A stretch of 25,248 bases of DNA from the NCBI GenBank assembly GCA_905201055.1, contig CAJKMT010000018.1:1-25248 (forward strand), given 5' to 3'. Source of the DNA: an uncultured Sutterella sp. Its GTDB lineage: Bacteria; Pseudomonadota; Gammaproteobacteria; Burkholderiales; Burkholderiaceae_F. Of the stretch, positions 22,054 through 25,248 are shown one piece after another. The position numbers were made by a program, and so were the translations under genes. How positions within the stretch are numbered: the first letter of the stretch is position 1; each line of letters begins with the position of its first letter. The notes below the pieces were generated by a model. The model was not told the DNA's origin. It saw only the letters and a list, made by a program, of their open reading frames with translations, and made no database searches.

Positions 22054-23016
22054 ATGACGCGCCGCGCTTTGATAGTTAAAACGACCTCCATGGGAGACGT
22101 GATCCATGCCATGCCGGCGGTTGCCGACCTCGGGCGTGCGCAGCCCGATCTGCAGATTGACTGGGTGGTGGAAAAAAGTTTTGCGGATATTCCTCGCTTG
22201 AGCCGCTATGTCAATCAGGTTCATGAAGTTTCCGTCAGACAATGGCGAAAAAATATCTTCAGCAGTCAGACTTGGAAAGAGGTGGGCGCGGTTCGACTGG
22301 CACTGCAGTCGGCTCACTATGAGCGTGCGGTTGACCTGCAGGGGCTTTTAAAGAGTGCGGTGATTGGCCGTTGGTCCAAAACTTTTTTAATGGGTTATGA
22401 CAAAGACAGCATCAAGGAGTCTTGGGCTAGCCGCTTTTACGATAAGACCTTTGCGGTTTCGAAGACATTGAGCGCTGTGACACGCTGCCGGATGCTGCTT
22501 GCTGCGGCATTCGATTACGACTATCGGCAATACCCGCTTGATTTCGGATTTAAGTCTATTGAAGGACAGAGCTCATCAGAACCCTATGCGGTCTTTTTAG
22601 TCAATACCAGTCGGGAAACAAAGCTGTGGGCGGAATCCAAGTGGGTGGAATTCGCCGCCGATTGCCGCAAAAAGGGCTTTGCCGTGAAGCTGCTTTGGGG
22701 AAGCGTAACTGAAAAAGAACGTGTGGAGAGAATCGCTCAAAAAGCCGGCGCTTTTTGTCAGGTGCTTCCCAGAATGTCTATCAAAGATTGTGCGGCTGTG
22801 ATGCAGCAAGCCGCTTTTGTTGTGGGTGTGGACACAGGGCTCACGCACTTGGCTGCAGCCACCGGTAAACCCACCGTCGGACTTTTTCTGGATTACCCCG
22901 TTGAACTTGTCGGTTTGACCGGTAACTGTGTGCAAAGTCTGGGCGGCGTCGGTGCCGATCCCCGAATTGAGGAAGTAAAATCGGCTCTGAAGCTTTTGGG
23001 CTTGAAGGACTTCTGA
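22054..23016 (+). CDS. waaC: Lipopolysaccharide heptosyltransferase I
   Basis: 320 residues, GT9 family, GT-B fold. Transfers the first L-glycero-D-manno-heptose onto Kdo of lipid A at the inner face of the inner membrane. N-terminal ALIVKTTSMGDVIHAMPA contains the catalytic aspartate (Asp15; Asp13 in E. coli WaaC); the C-terminal nucleotide-heptose domain has NTSRETKLWAESKW and VVGVDTGLTHLAAATGKPT. AAAGGA precedes the ATG by 7 nt. Its stop overlaps the waaA start (TGATG). The ADP-heptose donor comes from the divergent hld operon. Confidence 0.95.
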   Translation: MTRRALIVKTTSMGDVIHAMPAVADLGRAQPDLQIDWVVEKSFADIPRLSRYVNQVHEVSVRQWRKNIFSSQTWKEVGAVRLALQSAHYERAVDLQGLLKSAVIGRWSKTFLMGYDKDSIKESWASRFYDKTFAVSKTLSAVTRCRMLLAAAFDYDYRQYPLDFGFKSIEGQSSSEPYAVFLVNTSRETKLWAESKWVEFAADCRKKGFAVKLLWGSVTEKERVERIAQKAGAFCQVLPRMSIKDCAAVMQQAAFVVGVDTGLTHLAAATGKPTVGLFLDYPVELVGLTGNCVQSLGGVGADPRIEEVKSALKLLGLKDF

Positions 23017-24302
23017 TGAATATTTCCCCTCAAACATATCGTTATTTGGCGCCTGCCTTGTTACCTCTGGCGGCGCTTTATCTGTTGTGGCGAGCCAGAA
23101 AACAACCTTCGTATCTTAAACATTGGGGAGAACGCTTTGCGTGGGCGAATTTTCCTTCCCCCAGAAAAGACCATCCGGTTATTTGGATTCATGCGGTAAG
23201 CGTCGGCGAGACCAACGCAACGCGTCCTCTTGTGCGGGCGATTTTGGATAAATGGCCTCAGTGCGATATTTTGCTCACGCACATGACGCCGACCGGGCGT
23301 GATGCAGGGCAAAAGATTCTCAGCATGGCGCCTGATCGCATCCGGCAGTGTTTTTTGCCTTACGATGCTGTTTTTGCCGTGCGTAAATTCTTGCGTCAGA
23401 CGCAGCCCGTGATGGGACTGCTGATGGAAACAGAAGTCTGGCCGACGCTTTTGGAAGAAGCTCATGCGATGGGTATTCCTGTCGCATTAGTTAACGGACG
23501 GCTCTCGGAGAAGTCTTTCAATGAGGCAATGCGCGTACCCGATTTGATGAAAAAAGCGATGAGTCGCTTTACGGCGGTTTGCGCTCAGGCAGAAAGTGAC
23601 GCCAAGCGCTTAAGCGCAATGGGTACGATGCCGCCCGTTATTACGGGTTCGCTTAAGTTTGATATTCAAGCTCCTGAAAATGCGTTGCATATGGCGTCGG
23701 AATGGAAGACGGCTATCAAAAAGCCCATCGTGATGTTTGCCAGTACACGCGATGGTGAAGAGGCGCTCATTGTGCAGGCTCTTAAAGAAAAAGCCCGCCC
23801 CGATGTACTTTATCTGTTGGTGCCTAGACACCCCCAGCGCTTTAACGAAGTTGAAGAGCTGCTGAAATCTGCCGATCTCACGTATCAAAAAAGAAGTCAA
23901 CTGAAGTCCGCCGCGGATATTCACGATGAAACACAAGTGGTTTTAGGCGACTCGATGGGTGAAATGTTCTTCTATTGCGCTCTTTCGGACGTTACGCTGA
24001 TGGGGGGAAGCTTTAAGCCCTTTGGCTGTCAGAACGTCATTGAACCCGCAAGCGTCGGTGTACCTGTGATTGTGGGGCCCAGCACGTTTAATTTTTCAAT
24101 GGTTGTTGAGCGGGGGATTGGGTCGGGCGCTATCACTCAGGTGCAAACGGTTGCTGATGGCGTGGATTTGGCTCACGGGTGGTTGGACGAACCTCAAAAA
24201 CTCACCGAGTTAAAAGAAAAGGCAAAAATCTTTTCTCAGTCTTATGTAGGGGCAACTGATCGTACGATGGCTGTGTTGGAGGCGTTATGGAATCAAAAAT
24301 AA
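23016..24302 (+). CDS. waaA: 3-deoxy-D-manno-octulosonic acid (Kdo) transferase
   Basis: 428 residues, GT30 family, usual length. Adds Kdo to lipid IVA in the inner membrane. The N terminus carries a membrane-anchor helix (about 9-25) followed by a basic stretch; IHAVSVGETNATRPLV holds the catalytic glutamate (Glu65); METEVWPTLLEEA, NGRLSEKSF and the C-terminal donor-site GGSFKPFGCQNVIEPASVGVP are diagnostic. Whether it is mono- or bifunctional cannot be told. It starts within the waaC stop and its last 16 nt overlap thiD. Confidence 0.96.
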   Translation: MNISPQTYRYLAPALLPLAALYLLWRARKQPSYLKHWGERFAWANFPSPRKDHPVIWIHAVSVGETNATRPLVRAILDKWPQCDILLTHMTPTGRDAGQKILSMAPDRIRQCFLPYDAVFAVRKFLRQTQPVMGLLMETEVWPTLLEEAHAMGIPVALVNGRLSEKSFNEAMRVPDLMKKAMSRFTAVCAQAESDAKRLSAMGTMPPVITGSLKFDIQAPENALHMASEWKTAIKKPIVMFASTRDGEEALIVQALKEKARPDVLYLLVPRHPQRFNEVEELLKSADLTYQKRSQLKSAADIHDETQVVLGDSMGEMFFYCALSDVTLMGGSFKPFGCQNVIEPASVGVPVIVGPSTFNFSMVVERGIGSGAITQVQTVADGVDLAHGWLDEPQKLTELKEKAKIFSQSYVGATDRTMAVLEALWNQK

Positions 24303-25108
24303 TCCCGAACATTTTAACAATCGCGGGTGTTGATCCCTCGGGCGGCGCCGGTGTATTGGCCGATATTAAAACGATCAGCGCCTTGGGCGGCTACGGATGC
24401 GGGGTGATTGCAGCGCTTACGGCTCAAAACACCTGTGCGGTGACGGGAGTTTGTCCGGTCTCGGCTGAGTTTGTTTCCGAGCAGCTCAAGACTCTGTTTG
24501 AAGATGTACGCATTGATGCCGTGAAGATCGGCATGCTCTCAGATGAGGCTGTTATTGATGCGGTTGCAGAAGCACTTAGTCGTTACCAACCGCGCTTTGT
24601 TGTGTTGGATCCGGTGATGGTGGCAAAAAGCGGTGACAGACTTTTGCCTGAAAACTGTGTTCAGGCTTTGAAAAATAGGCTCTTGCCGCTCGCGACTGTG
24701 GTGACGCCGAATTTGCCGGAGGCGGCTGTATTGGCAGGAGAAACAGAAATACAGTCCGAAACTCAAATGAATGCTTTGGCAGAAAAGCTTTTACCTCTCA
24801 TGAGTAAAGGCGGGTGGCTGTTACTTAAGGGCGGTCATTTAACCGGTTTTGAAGTGCCTGACTTATTGACGAATGGTCAAACCTCAGCGGTTTTCAGCGC
24901 CAAACGTATTGAAACCAAAAATACTCATGGAACGGGTTGTACGCTGTCGTCGGCCATTGCCACGCTTTTGCCTCAGTGTGAAACAGTCCCGGAAGCGGTT
25001 GAAAAGGCCAAACAATATCTTTGGGAAGCCATCCGATATTCAGGAGAGTTGACCGTAGGACACGGTCACGGACCGGTTCATCATTTCTACCGGAGTTTTC
25101 ATAACTAG
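24287..25108 (+). CDS. thiD: Hydroxymethylpyrimidine/phosphomethylpyrimidine kinase
   Basis: 273 residues, ribokinase-like ThiD family. Makes HMP pyrophosphate for thiamine synthesis or salvage. LTIAGVDPSGGAGVLADIKT at the N terminus, AVKIGMLSD, DPVMVAKSGD, TPNLPEA and the anion-hole NTHGTGCTLSSAIA are all present. Overlaps the waaA end by 16 nt, so it is translated from the same message; no thiamine riboswitch is present upstream. No clear terminator follows before the tRNA. Confidence 0.95.
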   Translation: MESKIIPNILTIAGVDPSGGAGVLADIKTISALGGYGCGVIAALTAQNTCAVTGVCPVSAEFVSEQLKTLFEDVRIDAVKIGMLSDEAVIDAVAEALSRYQPRFVVLDPVMVAKSGDRLLPENCVQALKNRLLPLATVVTPNLPEAAVLAGETEIQSETQMNALAEKLLPLMSKGGWLLLKGGHLTGFEVPDLLTNGQTSAVFSAKRIETKNTHGTGCTLSSAIATLLPQCETVPEAVEKAKQYLWEAIRYSGELTVGHGHGPVHHFYRSFHN

Positions 25109-25158
25109 TTGATTTGTCAGTGATTAAAAAATATTTTGAAAAATATGCGAAAAATTGT

Positions 25159-25187
25159 TTGCTTTTCGAAAAGCATCTCTGTATGAT
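25159..25187 (+). promoter_or_regulatory. Promoter of the tRNA-Met gene
   Basis: -35 TTGCTT (25159-25164), 17-bp spacer, -10 TATGAT (25182-25187; 5 of 6), with the tRNA starting 12 nt after the -10. A perfect 14-bp palindrome GCTTTTCGAAAAGC (25161-25174) overlaps the -35 and spacer. Confidence 0.5.
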
Positions 25188-25198
25188 TCCACTTCTCT

Positions 25199-25248
25199 GG
25201 CGGGTTAGCTCAGTCGGTTAGAGCAGAGGAATCATAATCCTTGTGTCC
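25199..25248 (+). tRNA. tRNA-Met (CAT), 3' end beyond window
   Basis: Begins GGCGGGTTAGCTCAGTCGG: acceptor 5' strand, then D-arm with TTAGCTCAG and GGTTAGAGC. The anticodon stem GAGGA/TCCTT encloses loop ATCATAA with anticodon CAT at 25233-25235. The window ends after the anticodon stem, in the variable region. The 5' GG start and D-arm fit an elongator tRNA-Met; a lysidine-modified tRNA-Ile2 also has CAT and cannot be fully excluded without the rest. It is not the initiator type. Confidence 0.9.

Noticed and set aside
24200..24300. Thiamine (TPP) riboswitch before thiD
   Set aside because: thiD starts inside waaA; there is no untranslated leader and no THI-box-like sequence.

Overview
The window reads as chromosomal DNA of an anaerobic or microaerophilic Gram-negative betaproteobacterium. 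The best guess is a gut Sutterellaceae member (Sutterella/Parasutterella-like). This rests on an oxygen-sensitive metabolism (pyruvate formate-lyase, class I Fe-S fumarase, Dcu transporters, aspartase), a separate HldA kinase and HldC nucleotidyltransferase as usual in betaproteobacteria, and moderate GC with AT-rich intergenic DNA. The genus is inference; there is no rRNA or marker gene to settle it.

Region 1 (1-11.8 kb) is a C4-dicarboxylate / anaerobic metabolism block. On the minus strand are pflB (3' end off the left edge), a class I fumarase, a DcuB-type transporter and a second, divergent DcuA/DcuB-family transporter. Hairpin terminators follow the fumarase and both transporters, so they look like single-gene units; pflB has a good sigma70-type promoter. 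A GntR/FCD regulator diverges from the second transporter. An M20 amidohydrolase and a LysR regulator follow on the minus strand, and aspartase diverges from lysR. Together the set can take up aspartate or fumarate, convert aspartate to fumarate and interconvert fumarate and malate, and export succinate, which is the classical fumarate-respiration circuit.

Region 2 (11.8-15.4 kb) is a compact minus-strand operon: class I SAM methyltransferase, larB, larC, larE. LarB/C/E build the nickel-pincer nucleotide (NPN) cofactor. No larA is in the window, and the operon is headed by an unexplained methyltransferase translationally coupled to larB. This is the best candidate here for something undescribed.

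Region 3 (15.5-17.4 kb) holds an MmgE/PrpD-family gene and the C-terminal remnant of a third Dcu-family transporter, whose homology starts 4 nt after the stop codon of hldC: a clean deletion or recombination scar.

Region 4 (17.4-25.1 kb) is inner-core LPS. The minus-strand operon hldA-hldD-gmhB-hldC makes ADP-L-glycero-D-manno-heptose. The divergent plus-strand operon pgi-waaC-waaA-thiD supplies glucose-6-phosphate isomerase, heptosyltransferase I, Kdo transferase and, as a hitchhiker, a thiamine-pathway kinase. A tRNA-Met(CAT) with its own promoter runs off the right edge.

No insertion sequences, CRISPR arrays, phage genes or rRNA were seen.
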